Assembly: GCF_014595995.2 (NCBI RefSeq) | Contig: NZ_CP063989.1 | Coordinates: 744,001-808,000 of the forward strand | Length of the DNA stretch: 64,000 bases | Direction: 5' to 3' | DNA from: Actinomyces respiraculi | GTDB lineage: Bacteria; Actinomycetota; Actinomycetes; Actinomycetales; Actinomycetaceae | In this document: positions 32,560-41,381 of the stretch, piece after piece | Numbering within the stretch: the stretch's first letter is position 1 | Layout of the letters: every line of letters starts with the position of its first letter | Made by a program: the position numbers and the translations under genes | Notes under the pieces: model-generated | What the model was told of the DNA's origin: nothing | Databases searched by the model: none | What the model saw: the letters and a program-made list of their open reading frames with translations, nothing else

Positions 32560-33954
32560 TCAGCCCTTGGCCTCGTCGGCGTGGACGTACAGGTTCTCGA
32601 CGGCGGCGAACTCAGTCTTGGCGATGTCGGCGTCGATCGTGCTCGTGGCGGTGGCCAGGGCCTTGTCGATGGCCACGCCGTTGTACAGGACGTCGGAGAC
32701 GGCGATCTTGGTGTTGTCCTCGACCGTGGCGGGCATCGGGCCGGGCCACACGTAGCGGTCGATCGAGCCGAGGACGCTGGTCACCGGGTGCTCCTTGACC
32801 TCGCTGTTGTCAGCCAGGGCGAGGCTGGAGGGGAACAGGCTGTAGTTGAGGCACAGCTGGACCAGGAGGTCGTTGCTCGTGAGGAAGAACGTGAGGAAGT
32901 CCTGCGCGACCTGCCGGGCCCCTTCCGGCGCGTTCTTGTTGATGCCGAAGGTCGACTCGCCGTTGTAGCGGTCGTAGGCGTAGGGCTCCTCACCCTTGGT
33001 GGCCACCGGCGTGCGGAAGGTGCCGAAGTCGATGGAGGGGTAGTCCTTCTTCAGGGTTCCGTAGAAGTGGCCCCAGTTGTAGGTCATGGCGGACAGCCCC
33101 TGGCCGAAGGCCTCGTCGGAGTTGTTGCCGAAGTCGGGCGAGCCGACCTTGTCGACGTCGTACAGGTCGGTGAGGAAGGCGAGGTCGGCCTTGACGGTGT
33201 CGGTGTCGAGCTGGACCTGCTGACCGGAGGTGTCGAACAGGTTGTCGCCCGACTGGTAGTGCTTGCCGAGCAGGAGGACGTAGGCGGAGGTGTTGAAGTT
33301 GAACCCGGCCTGCTGGAAGGAGTCGCCGTCGCGGATGGTGAGCTTCCGGGCGACTGTGCGGAACTCATCCCAGGTGACGGGCACGTCCGCCTCCGTGAGG
33401 CCGGCCGCCTCCCACATGGACTTGTTGTAGTAGATGAGGCCGGTCATGAGGCCGTAGTCCATGTAGTAGACCTTGCCGTCCACGAGGTGGCCGTCGACAC
33501 CGACGAAGTCCTGTGAGAGTGCTTCAAGGTCGACGTCGTAGGCCTCGCAGTAGGGCAGGACGTTCTCGTGGTGGGAGTTGTGGATGTTGAAGATGGCGGG
33601 GCCGTCCTGGCCCTGGAGGGCGAGCGGGAGCTTGGTCCAGTAGTCGTCCCAGGGCTGGTTGACGACGTTGATCTGAACATTGGGGTGGATCCTCTGGTAG
33701 GCGTCGGCGAAGGCGCTGAACTTCTCGTCGCTGTCCCACAGCCACCAGTCCAGCGTGATCGGGTCTCCGTTGTTCACCAGGGTGTTCGGGTCGTAGGTGA
33801 AGTTGACCCCCTGAATATCGAGGCCCTTGGCGGGCTGTGTGTCCTGGACGGCGGCGGGCTTGTCGGTGCCGCCCGAGCAGGAGGCCAGGGGGACGAGCGC
33901 GGTGATGGATGCGGCGCCGAGGAGGAATGAGCGACGGGAGGGGTGCGGTGCCAT
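32560..33954 (-). CDS. Sugar ABC transporter substrate-binding lipoprotein (CUT1)
   Basis: A 464-residue binding lipoprotein. The leader HPSRRSFLLGAASITALVPLASC combines a twin-arginine RRSFLLG motif with a lipobox. The mature part shows the CUT1 pattern (ITLDWWLWDSDEKFSAFADA, GLMTGLIYYNKSMWEAAGL, SAMTYNWGHFYGTL). The ATG at 33954 is chosen because the signal peptide begins there; the frame itself runs 27 codons further up. The ligand is probably an alpha-glucoside such as isomaltose or panose, inferred from the coupled GH31 and GH13 enzymes. It is divergent from a LacI regulator with an operator in between. Confidence 0.92.
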   Translation of the reverse strand: MAPHPSRRSFLLGAASITALVPLASCSGGTDKPAAVQDTQPAKGLDIQGVNFTYDPNTLVNNGDPITLDWWLWDSDEKFSAFADAYQRIHPNVQINVVNQPWDDYWTKLPLALQGQDGPAIFNIHNSHHENVLPYCEAYDVDLEALSQDFVGVDGHLVDGKVYYMDYGLMTGLIYYNKSMWEAAGLTEADVPVTWDEFRTVARKLTIRDGDSFQQAGFNFNTSAYVLLLGKHYQSGDNLFDTSGQQVQLDTDTVKADLAFLTDLYDVDKVGSPDFGNNSDEAFGQGLSAMTYNWGHFYGTLKKDYPSIDFGTFRTPVATKGEEPYAYDRYNGESTFGINKNAPEGARQVAQDFLTFFLTSNDLLVQLCLNYSLFPSSLALADNSEVKEHPVTSVLGSIDRYVWPGPMPATVEDNTKIAVSDVLYNGVAIDKALATATSTIDADIAKTEFAAVENLYVHADEAKG

Positions 33955-33992
33955 GAGGACTCCTATGTCGAGGCGAGAAACACGGATGAGCG

Positions 33993-34012
33993 TTGGTGTA
34001 GCGCTAAACCAA
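33993..34012. promoter_or_regulatory. LacI-type operator in the divergent gap
   Basis: TTGGTGTAGCGCTAAACCAA is a 20-bp palindrome with a single mismatched pair and the central CG of LacI-family operators. It lies 38 bases upstream of the binding-protein gene on one side and 74 bases upstream of the lacI-type gene on the other, so one site could control both. Confidence 0.75.
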
Positions 34013-34086
34013 ACTGGATGATACGTTGCGCCCATGAGGTGGTCAACACCTCGTCGCGCGCTGCAGGAACGCTCGGGAGGAACGGC

Positions 34087-35130
34087 ATGGCCACGCTTCA
34101 GGACGTCGCCCGACTCGCCGGGGTCAGCGCGATGACGGTGTCCAACGTCATCAACGGACGGGCGGGCAAGGTCTCCGCGGCAACCACTGCGAGAGTGATG
34201 GCCGCCGTCGAGGAGGTCGGATACGTGCCCAATGCCTCGGCCCGCTCCCTGGCGTCCTCCGCCTCACGGATCATCGCCCTGGTCTACGGCGCCGCCCCCG
34301 GCCGCGCCGCCCTGGGCTCGCCCTACGAGTCACTCTTCGTCGGCGCCTGTGAGGAGAGGGCTCGCGACGGCGGATTCGCCCTCATGCTGTGCGGCGCCAC
34401 GCGGGTGACGGAGACCATCGACCAGCTGCGTTCCTGGAACGTGGCCGGCGCCGTTGTCATGGCCACCACCATCACCACCCCCCGCGACTTTGCGAACCGG
34501 GTGACAGCGCCGACGGTGTTCGTCGACGCCTACGAGGACCTGGACGACATCTCCTACGTCAATATCGACGACGTGGGCGGTGCGCGGCTTGTCGGAGAGA
34601 AGATCGCCGCGCTCGGCCACCGCCACGTCGCCTTCGTCGGCCCCTCCACCGTGGGGTCGGGAGTCGTGCGTGCCAGGCTCGACGGCCTGAGACAGGGGCT
34701 CGCCGAGTACGGCGTGAGCCTGGAGCGTCGCGACGTCTTCCTCGCAGAGGTCGACTTTGAGCAGGGGCGGGCCTTCGCCCACCGCTTGGCGCAGGGGCGC
34801 AGCGAGATCACGGCTGTCTTCGCCTCCGGTGACTTCCTGGCGCTGGGCATCGTCGCCGGACTCAGGCAGTGCGGCCTCAACGTTCCCGGGGACGTGTCCG
34901 TCGTCGGCTTCGACGGCCTGGACATCTCCACCTACACCGATCCGCCGCTGACGACCGTGCGTCAGTCGGTGAGGGACAAGGCCACGACAGCCGTGGACTA
35001 CCTCATCGAGGCCATTGGAGGAGACGACCCGGTCCTGCGCGGGACGGTCCTGCCTGTCACCTGGGCCCCCGGCGCAGCCCTCGCGGGCCCGCCCGGCCCG
35101 GCCGCGGCCCGCGCAAGAGCCGCCACATGA
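34087..35130 (+). CDS. LacI-family transcriptional regulator of the alpha-glucoside locus
   Basis: A 347-residue LacI/GalR repressor. The helix-turn-helix is LQDVARLAGVSAMTVSNVIN (residues 4-23), then the hinge PNASARSLASSASRIIALVY. The sensor domain includes VNIDDVGGARLVGEKIAALG and GDVSVVGFDGLDISTYTDPP, the usual C-terminal signature. The ATG at 34087 has GGGAGG upstream; the frame is open earlier but non-homologous. It should bind the palindrome at 33993-34012 and repress the divergent importer-GH31 operon. The GH13 gene follows 74 bases downstream in the same direction and may share its transcript. Confidence 0.92.
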   Translation: MATLQDVARLAGVSAMTVSNVINGRAGKVSAATTARVMAAVEEVGYVPNASARSLASSASRIIALVYGAAPGRAALGSPYESLFVGACEERARDGGFALMLCGATRVTETIDQLRSWNVAGAVVMATTITTPRDFANRVTAPTVFVDAYEDLDDISYVNIDDVGGARLVGEKIAALGHRHVAFVGPSTVGSGVVRARLDGLRQGLAEYGVSLERRDVFLAEVDFEQGRAFAHRLAQGRSEITAVFASGDFLALGIVAGLRQCGLNVPGDVSVVGFDGLDISTYTDPPLTTVRQSVRDKATTAVDYLIEAIGGDDPVLRGTVLPVTWAPGAALAGPPGPAAARARAAT

Positions 35131-35204
35131 GCGGGCCCGCCCGCCCGGCCGGTGCATCGCCGTCGGCCGCCCCGACAGCCCGACCACTGCCCCCAGGAGG
35201 ACCC

Positions 35205-37214
35205 ATGAGCTACCCCGCCCTTGTCACCAGCCCGCGCCACGTCGGCCAGGACGCCGAGTGGTGGCGCCGCGCCGTCGTCTACCAGGTCTACCCCCGCTCC
35301 TTCCAGGACACCGACGGCGACGGCTACGGCGACATCCCCGGCATCACGCGCCGCCTCGACCACCTCGACGCCCTCGGCGTCGACGTCGTGTGGCTCAGCC
35401 CCGTCTACCGCTCGCCCCAGGACGACAACGGCTACGACATCAGCGACTACGAGGACATCGACCCCCTCTTCGGCACCCTCGAGGACCTCGACGCCCTCAT
35501 CGCGGGCCTGCACGCGCGCGGCATGCGCCTGGTCATGGACCTCGTCGTCAACCACACGAGCGACGAGCACCCCTGGTTCACCGAGTCCCGCTCCTCGACG
35601 CTCAGCCCCAAGCGCGACTGGTACATCTGGCGTCCGGCGCGCGAGGTCCCGGGCCTGGCCCCGGGCGAGTCCGGCACCGAGCCCACCAACTGGGGGTCGG
35701 CCTTCTCCGGCTCCGCCTGGCAGTGGGACGAGGCCACAGGCGAGTTCTACCTGCACCTGTTCTCCGTCAAGCAGCCGGACCTCAACTGGGAGAACCCCGA
35801 GGTCCGCGCCGCCGTCTACGACATGATGGGCCGCTGGCTCGACCGCGGCGTCGACGGCTTCCGTATGGACGTCATCAACTTCATCTCCAAGACCTACCCG
35901 CTGGCCGACGCTCCCCGGTGGGAGGGTGCCCTGTATGGCTCGAGCTTCGCGGCCGTCGCCAACGGCCCGCGCATCCACGAGTTCCTGCACGAGATGAACG
36001 AGACGGTCTTCGCCCCGCGCCGGCGCCACATCCTCACCGTCGGGGAGACGCCGGGCGTCACCCTCGCGGACGCGCCGCTCTACACCGACCCCGCCCGAGG
36101 CGAGCTCGACATGGTCTTCCAGTTCGAGCATGTGGGCCTGGCCGAGGGGCCCGGCGGCAAGTTCGACCCCCGCCCCGTGGACATGAGCGCCCTGAAGGAC
36201 AACCTCGCCGCCTGGCAGTCGGCGCTGGCCCCCGCCGTCGACGACGACGGCCGCGTGACCGGCGAGCTCGGATGGGGGTCGAGCTACTGGGACAACCACG
36301 ATCAGCCGCGCGCCGTCTCCCGCTTTGGCGACGACGACCCGGCCTGGCGCGGGATCAGCGCCAAGACGCTCGCCAGCGTCCTGCACCTGCACCGCGGCAC
36401 CCCGTACGTCTACCAGGGTGAGGAGATCGGGCAGACCAACACGGTCTTCACGGGCCTGGACTCCTACCGGGACCTGGAGTCCGTCAACCACTTCCACGAG
36501 CGCGTCGCCCGCGGCGACGACCCCGAGCGCGTGCTCGCCTCCATGATGACCAACTCGCGCGACAACGCCCGCACCCCCGTCCAGTGGGACGACGGCCCCC
36601 AGGCCGGCTTCACCACCGGCACCCCCTGGATCGACGTCACCCCCAACTACCCGCGGGTCAACGCCGCCGCCCAGGTGGGTGTGCCCGGCAGCGTCTTCGA
36701 GCACTACCGGGCCCTCATCGCCCTGCGGCACGCCGACGACGCTGTTGCCCTGGGCACCTTCCGCCTGCTGGATGCCGGGCAGGCGGCCTCCTGGTGCGTC
36801 CTGCGCGAGCACGTCGGGGCCGACGGGGCACGTGAGCAGGTCCTGCTGCTGGCCAGCCTGACCCGCGAGGGGCTCGCGCTGGGGGAGGGGTCCGCGCTGC
36901 GCGCGCTGCTGGCCGGTCAGGGCGTGGACCTGGCCGAGTGGGCCGGTGCCGAGCGCCTGCTCCTCGCCTCCCTGCCCGCGGAGGAGGCCCCGGCCTCGGG
37001 TGTCGGTGCTCCGGAGCGTCTGGAGGGCTGGGACTCCGTCGTCCTGCGGCGCGTGGTTGCCTCCACCGGCGTCACGCTCGACGCCGTCCCCCAGGGTCGC
37101 ATCGAAGTCCCAAGCGACCAATGGGAGAAAGGGGCGCGCCTGCCGTCACTCAGCCTGCCGGACGGCATGACCTCTGACCAGATTCTTGACGAGGACCGAC
37201 GGGATCGGTTCTGA
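35205..37214 (+). CDS. GH13 alpha-glucosidase / oligo-1,6-glucosidase
   Basis: A 669-residue cytoplasmic family 13 hydrolase. WWRRAVVYQVYPRSFQDTDG opens the barrel. VMDLVVNHTSDEHPWF is region I, and GFRMDVINFIS holds the nucleophile Asp (about residue 222). HILTVGETPGV holds the acid Glu (about 281), and WDNHDQPRAVSRFG the third Asp (about 364). The VINF after the nucleophile and the long domain C match oligo-1,6-glucosidase and alpha-glucosidase subfamilies acting on short oligosaccharides. The ATG at 35205 has CAGGAGG at ideal spacing. The C-terminus is about 80-100 residues longer than usual. It works with the GH31 enzyme on sugars brought in by the 33-kb importer. Confidence 0.92.
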   Translation: MSYPALVTSPRHVGQDAEWWRRAVVYQVYPRSFQDTDGDGYGDIPGITRRLDHLDALGVDVVWLSPVYRSPQDDNGYDISDYEDIDPLFGTLEDLDALIAGLHARGMRLVMDLVVNHTSDEHPWFTESRSSTLSPKRDWYIWRPAREVPGLAPGESGTEPTNWGSAFSGSAWQWDEATGEFYLHLFSVKQPDLNWENPEVRAAVYDMMGRWLDRGVDGFRMDVINFISKTYPLADAPRWEGALYGSSFAAVANGPRIHEFLHEMNETVFAPRRRHILTVGETPGVTLADAPLYTDPARGELDMVFQFEHVGLAEGPGGKFDPRPVDMSALKDNLAAWQSALAPAVDDDGRVTGELGWGSSYWDNHDQPRAVSRFGDDDPAWRGISAKTLASVLHLHRGTPYVYQGEEIGQTNTVFTGLDSYRDLESVNHFHERVARGDDPERVLASMMTNSRDNARTPVQWDDGPQAGFTTGTPWIDVTPNYPRVNAAAQVGVPGSVFEHYRALIALRHADDAVALGTFRLLDAGQAASWCVLREHVGADGAREQVLLLASLTREGLALGEGSALRALLAGQGVDLAEWAGAERLLLASLPAEEAPASGVGAPERLEGWDSVVLRRVVASTGVTLDAVPQGRIEVPSDQWEKGARLPSLSLPDGMTSDQILDEDRRDRF

Positions 37215-37283
37215 CACCCTACCCGGACGCCTCCTTCGCGGGGATCGCCCTCTTCCCACAACAAGGGCCACCAGACCGACGCC

Positions 37284-37478
37284 ATGAGTACGCGCGCGGG
37301 AAAGCGCGCGGCGACGGCGCTGATCGCGGTGGCGGCGGACTGCTACCTGGCCGGGGTCTCGACCCGCCGGATGGACAAGGTCGCCAAGACTCTGGGCATT
37401 GACTCACTGTCTGAGTCACAGGTCTCGCGCGTGGCCGCCGACCTGGATGTACGCCTCGAGCAGTTCCGTCGACGCCCA
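37284..37478 (+). mobile_element. IS256-family transposase remnant
   Basis: About 60 codons (VAADCYLAGVSTRRMDKVAK, then LGIDSLSESQVSRVAADLDV and EQFRRRP) match the helix-turn-helix region of mutator-type (IS256) transposases. Everything before and after it, including the catalytic DDE residues, is missing, and no terminal inverted repeats were seen. It sits between the GH13 gene and the convergent phosphofructokinase gene. The rest of the 300-base gap shows no supported feature. Confidence 0.65.
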
Positions 37479-37516
37479 AGCAGGTTGAAGTGGCCCTTTC
37501 CAGTGAGGCGTCCCGC

Positions 37517-39871
37517 TCAGTCGGCCTCGGGGATGAAGGCCGGCAGGGCGTCGGGCGGGATCGGACCGTCGTTGTCGTTGACCAGGCTGATGGCGTCGCG
37601 CATGCTCATCCACCACTGCGACAGCGGACGGCGCTTGTCCAGGTCCAGCTCCTCGTGCATCCGCGCCAGCGGGTGGCTGGCGAGCCGACCCCGCAGGAGC
37701 CCCACATAGGAGGCCGCGCAGGTCCCCGCCTTGAGCTCAGCTGCCAGCAGGCCGAGCGCGTGGTGAACGAACTTGGTGGCCATGATGCGGTCGAAGGCCG
37801 TCGGGTTACCGCCCTGCTGGATGTGACCGATGATCGCCTCTCGCACGTCGTAGAGCCCGCGACCCTCCTCGGCGAAGATCTTCGCCAGCACGTCCGTCGT
37901 GTAGTTCTCGCTCGCCTTCTCGTTGCGCACCACGAGATAGAGCTTGCGCCCCGAACGGAAGGACTCCACCATCCGCTCGGAGTCCGCAGCCAGCTGCTGA
38001 AGCGTGATGCCGTCCTCGTTGAGGTAGACACGCTCGGCGCCCGTGGCAATGCCGCTCATGAGCGTGAGGTAGCCGCAGCGACGCCCCATGGTCTCAGTGA
38101 CGAAACAACGGTGCGAGGCGGCGGCGGACAGCTTGATCGCGTCCAGGGCCTGCACCGAGGCGTTGAGCGCCGTGTCCGCCCCGATGCTCAGCTCCGAGCC
38201 CGGCAGGTTGTTGTCCACACTGGCCGGCACGCACACGATCGGGATGTTGAACGCGGGGTAGCGGTCGCGCTCGGTGACGAGCAGGTGGGAGGCGAGGTAG
38301 GCGTTGTAACCGCCGATGACGAGCAGCGCGTCGATCTGGGCGGACTCGATGGCGCGCCCGAGCGCGTAAAGCTGCTCGATGCGCGGCACCTCACGGCGCG
38401 TGCCGAGCTCGGCGCCGCCGTCGCCGACCCAGCCCTCGACGTCGTCCCAGCTCAGCTCCGTGACGTTGCCATCCAGCAGCCCGGGGAACCCGCCGTGCAC
38501 GCCGAGCATCGTCATCCCGTGGTCGAGCCCCAGGCGCACGGCCGCACGCGCCGCCGTGTTCATCCCCGGCGCCAGCCCGCCCGCGTGGACGACGGCGACG
38601 CGCTTGGTGGTGGCCGGACCACCACCCGCGGGTGCCTCCGACTCGTGGTGGAGCTCGCCCAGGGCGGCGGGGGAGAGCACCGGCGGGGTCGACATCGTCT
38701 CGAAAATCGAGATCATCTCGGCGAAGGAGCCGCCGCGCGAGCGGACGGCCGCCTCGTAATCACGCGAGTTCACCAGGTCCTTGATCGCGCGGGTGGCCGC
38801 CACCTGCTCCATCATCGGCAGACGGTGGATGCGGTTGTGGTGCTCGGCGATGATGACCGGCTCGGACTCGGGGGTCGCCAGGACGGCCTCACGGGCCGCC
38901 GCGCAGCCCAGCAGCGTGGACATCCACCGGTCGTAGGCCGAGGGCTGGCCACCGCGCTGGACGTGGCCGAGGATCGTCACCCGCGGCGTCTCGCCGGTGC
39001 GCTCCTCGATGGCCCGGCTGACGTCGTCGGCGGTGATGCGGTTGCCGTCACGGTCGGTCGCTCCCTCGGCCACGATGACCATGGACTCGCGGCGCCCCGC
39101 CTCACGGCCCTTGGCGAGCTTGAGGCACATGTCGTCCTCCCAGCCCTCGGCGGGCGGCATCTCCGGGATGAGGACGTAGTCACAGCCGCCGGCGACGGCG
39201 CTCATGAGGGCCAGGTAGCCGCAGTGGCGGCCCATGACCTCGACGATGAAGGTGCGCTGGTGGGAGGCCGCCGTCGAGGAGATGTCGTCGATGGCGTCGA
39301 GGATGCGGTGCAGGGCGGAGTCCGTGCCGATGGTCATGTCCGCACCCACGAGGTCGTTGTCGATGGAGCCGACGATGCCGGTGACCATGAGCGTCGGGTG
39401 GGCGTCGGCCACCTCCTGGCCCAGGCGGCCCGCGGCGACGAGGTCGGCCAGCAGGCGCGGCCAGTTCGTGCGGAACTCGTCCGTGCCGGTGAGGGAGCCG
39501 TCACCACCGATGACGACGAGGCGGTCGATGCCGTGGGCGAGCAGGTGCTCCGCGGCGTCCATCTGCCCCTCCCACGTGCGGAACTCGTCCGAGCGGGCCG
39601 TGCCGATGACCGTGCCGCCGCGGTGGAGGACCGCGCTGACCGAGTCCCACTCCAGGGGCCGGATCCCGTCACCGCCGGCGACGGCGCCGGCCCACCCCTC
39701 CATGACCGCGTAAGGCTGGGCGCCCATACGCAGGGAGGCCCGCACGACGGCACGCACCGCCGCGTTCATACCCTGCGCGTCACCACCGGAGGTGAGCACG
39801 CCGATACGTACCTTCTCGCCGTCAGGCGTCAGGACGGGGGAGGGGTTCTGCTCGAGGGCGACGGGGCTCAT
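37517..39871 (-). CDS. 6-phosphofructokinase, tandem-domain form
   Basis: A 784-residue protein made of two phosphofructokinase domains, like eukaryotic PFK, whereas bacterial PFK is normally about 320 residues. The N-terminal half has intact catalytic motifs: VLTSGGDAQGMNAAVRAVV (about 23-41), VIGGDGSLTG with the Gly typical of ATP-dependent enzymes (about 120), GIVGSIDND with the catalytic Asp (about 168), and MGRHCGYLA. The C-terminal half (from about 420) reads HAGGLAPGMNTAARAAV, but its GGDGS equivalent is IGGYNAYLA, so it has lost the nucleotide-phosphate motif and is probably regulatory. The ATG at 39871 begins just before the fold and has AAGGA upstream; the frame extends 22 codons further. 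Confidence 0.93.
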   Translation of the reverse strand: MSPVALEQNPSPVLTPDGEKVRIGVLTSGGDAQGMNAAVRAVVRASLRMGAQPYAVMEGWAGAVAGGDGIRPLEWDSVSAVLHRGGTVIGTARSDEFRTWEGQMDAAEHLLAHGIDRLVVIGGDGSLTGTDEFRTNWPRLLADLVAAGRLGQEVADAHPTLMVTGIVGSIDNDLVGADMTIGTDSALHRILDAIDDISSTAASHQRTFIVEVMGRHCGYLALMSAVAGGCDYVLIPEMPPAEGWEDDMCLKLAKGREAGRRESMVIVAEGATDRDGNRITADDVSRAIEERTGETPRVTILGHVQRGGQPSAYDRWMSTLLGCAAAREAVLATPESEPVIIAEHHNRIHRLPMMEQVAATRAIKDLVNSRDYEAAVRSRGGSFAEMISIFETMSTPPVLSPAALGELHHESEAPAGGGPATTKRVAVVHAGGLAPGMNTAARAAVRLGLDHGMTMLGVHGGFPGLLDGNVTELSWDDVEGWVGDGGAELGTRREVPRIEQLYALGRAIESAQIDALLVIGGYNAYLASHLLVTERDRYPAFNIPIVCVPASVDNNLPGSELSIGADTALNASVQALDAIKLSAAASHRCFVTETMGRRCGYLTLMSGIATGAERVYLNEDGITLQQLAADSERMVESFRSGRKLYLVVRNEKASENYTTDVLAKIFAEEGRGLYDVREAIIGHIQQGGNPTAFDRIMATKFVHHALGLLAAELKAGTCAASYVGLLRGRLASHPLARMHEELDLDKRRPLSQWWMSMRDAISLVNDNDGPIPPDALPAFIPEAD

Positions 39872-40085
39872 ACGGGCGTCCTTCTGTGAGGGGACAGGTC
39901 CGGACACCATTGTGGTCGTTCGGTACAGGGGCGTCACGTGATCGGGCCGGGGACCGCTCCGCGCCCGGCGAAGCGCTGCAATCGCGGGCGCGTCGGTGCG
40001 CGAGCCGGGAGGCAGAGACGGACCTAAGTCCTGAACTCGAGGTGATTGATCCGCATTTCGCCAGGTGCGCGCCCGCCGCTCGCGC

Positions 40086-40091
40086 TACTCT
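40086..40091 (+). promoter_or_regulatory. Candidate -10 box of the sucCD operon
   Basis: TACTCT fits TANNNT and lies 78 bases before the sucC ATG, in the roughly 300-base gap divergent from the phosphofructokinase gene. Nothing else is supported in that gap. Confidence 0.35.
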
Positions 40092-40169
40092 CAACAGGCC
40101 AGCCCGGCTCGCCACGAGGCGAGCCGTACCGCCCGACGACGGGCTCGACCGGGAAGGACCCGACGCTCG

Positions 40170-41378
40170 ATGGACCTGCACGAGTACCAGGCCAAGGGCC
40201 TCCTCCAACGTCACGGCGTGCCCGTGCTCCACGGAGAGGTTGCCTCAGACCCCCAGACCGCTGAGGAGATCGCCCAGCGGCTGCTCACCCCCCAATGCCC
40301 GCTTCTCGTCGTCAAGGCCCAGGTCCGCACCGGTGGGCGCGGCAAGGCCGGCGGCGTGCGCCTGGCCCGAACCCCCGCCGAGGCCCGAGAGGCCGCCGAG
40401 GCGATCCTCGGACTGGACATCAAGGGCCACATCGTCCGCCGGGTCCTCGTCACCGAGGGCGCCGACATCGCCCAGGAGCTCTACGCCTCCTTCCTGCTGG
40501 ATAGGGCCGAGCGCCGTTGGCTCGCCCTGTGCTCCGCTGAGGGCGGCATGGACATCGAGACCCTGGCCAAGGAGCGCCCCGAGGCCCTGGCCCGCGTCGG
40601 CATCGACCCGATCGAGGGCGTCACGCCCGAGGTCGCCGCCCGCATCACCGCCGCCGCCGGAATCGCCGAGCCCCTGGCCGGGAGCGTCGCCGAGGTCCTC
40701 CTCCTGCTGTGGCAGACGCTCGTGGCCGAGGACGCCACCCTCGTCGAGATCAACCCCCTCGCCGTCACCCCCGACGGCACGGTCCTCGCCCTGGACGCCA
40801 AGATCACCCTCGACGACAACTCCGCCTTCCGTCACGAGCCGATCCCCGACGCGCACGAGAACGAGGGCACCGACCCCCTCGAGGCCCGCGCCCACGAGCT
40901 CGGCCTCAACTACGTGCGCCTGGAGGGCGAGGTCGGCGTGCTGGGCAACGGCGCCGGCCTGGTGATGTCCACCCTCGACGTCGTCGCCGGAGCCGGCACC
41001 CGCCACGGCGGCGTGCGCCCCGCCAACTTCCTCGACCTGGGAGGCGGCTCCTCCACTGAGGCGATGGCCACCGGCCTCGAGCTCGTCGCCTCCGACCCCC
41101 AGGTGCGCGCCGTCCTCGTCAACGTCTTCGGCGGCATCACCTCCTGCGACACCGTCGCCGGCGGCATCATCGCCGCGGTCGAGCGCCTGGGCGGACTCGA
41201 CAAGCCCGTCGTCGTCCGCCTGGACGGCAACCGCGCCGAGGACGGGCGCCGCATGCTCGCCGAGGCCGCCCTGCCCGGCGTCAACGTCGTCGACACGATG
41301 GACGGGGCCGCCGACGTCGTCGCCCGCCTCGCGCACGAGGCCACCTCCCCCCGCACCGACACCCCCCAGGAGGCCTGA
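40170..41378 (+). CDS. sucC: Succinate-CoA ligase, beta subunit
   Basis: A 402-residue ADP/GDP-binding beta subunit of succinyl-CoA synthetase in the TCA cycle. It starts with the family hallmark MDLHEYQAKGLLQRHGVPV, continues with the ATP-grasp fold (VVKAQVRTGGRGKAGGV), and ends with FLDLGGGSSTE and VLVNVFGGITSCDTVAGGI, which contact CoA and the alpha subunit. The ATG at 40170 is preceded by GGAAGGA; the longer frame upstream is not homologous. Three bases separate it from sucD, so the two are one operon, continuing into the membrane protein and purN genes. Confidence 0.97.
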   Translation: MDLHEYQAKGLLQRHGVPVLHGEVASDPQTAEEIAQRLLTPQCPLLVVKAQVRTGGRGKAGGVRLARTPAEAREAAEAILGLDIKGHIVRRVLVTEGADIAQELYASFLLDRAERRWLALCSAEGGMDIETLAKERPEALARVGIDPIEGVTPEVAARITAAAGIAEPLAGSVAEVLLLLWQTLVAEDATLVEINPLAVTPDGTVLALDAKITLDDNSAFRHEPIPDAHENEGTDPLEARAHELGLNYVRLEGEVGVLGNGAGLVMSTLDVVAGAGTRHGGVRPANFLDLGGGSSTEAMATGLELVASDPQVRAVLVNVFGGITSCDTVAGGIIAAVERLGGLDKPVVVRLDGNRAEDGRRMLAEAALPGVNVVDTMDGAADVVARLAHEATSPRTDTPQEA

Positions 41379-41381
41379 GCC

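Noticed and set aside
34998..37121. A 707-codon minus-strand frame opposite GH13
   Set aside because: Compositional shadow; no domain pattern, while the plus strand has all GH13 regions.
37490..39889. A 799-codon plus-strand frame opposite phosphofructokinase
   Set aside because: Shadow frame; the minus strand carries two PFK domains.
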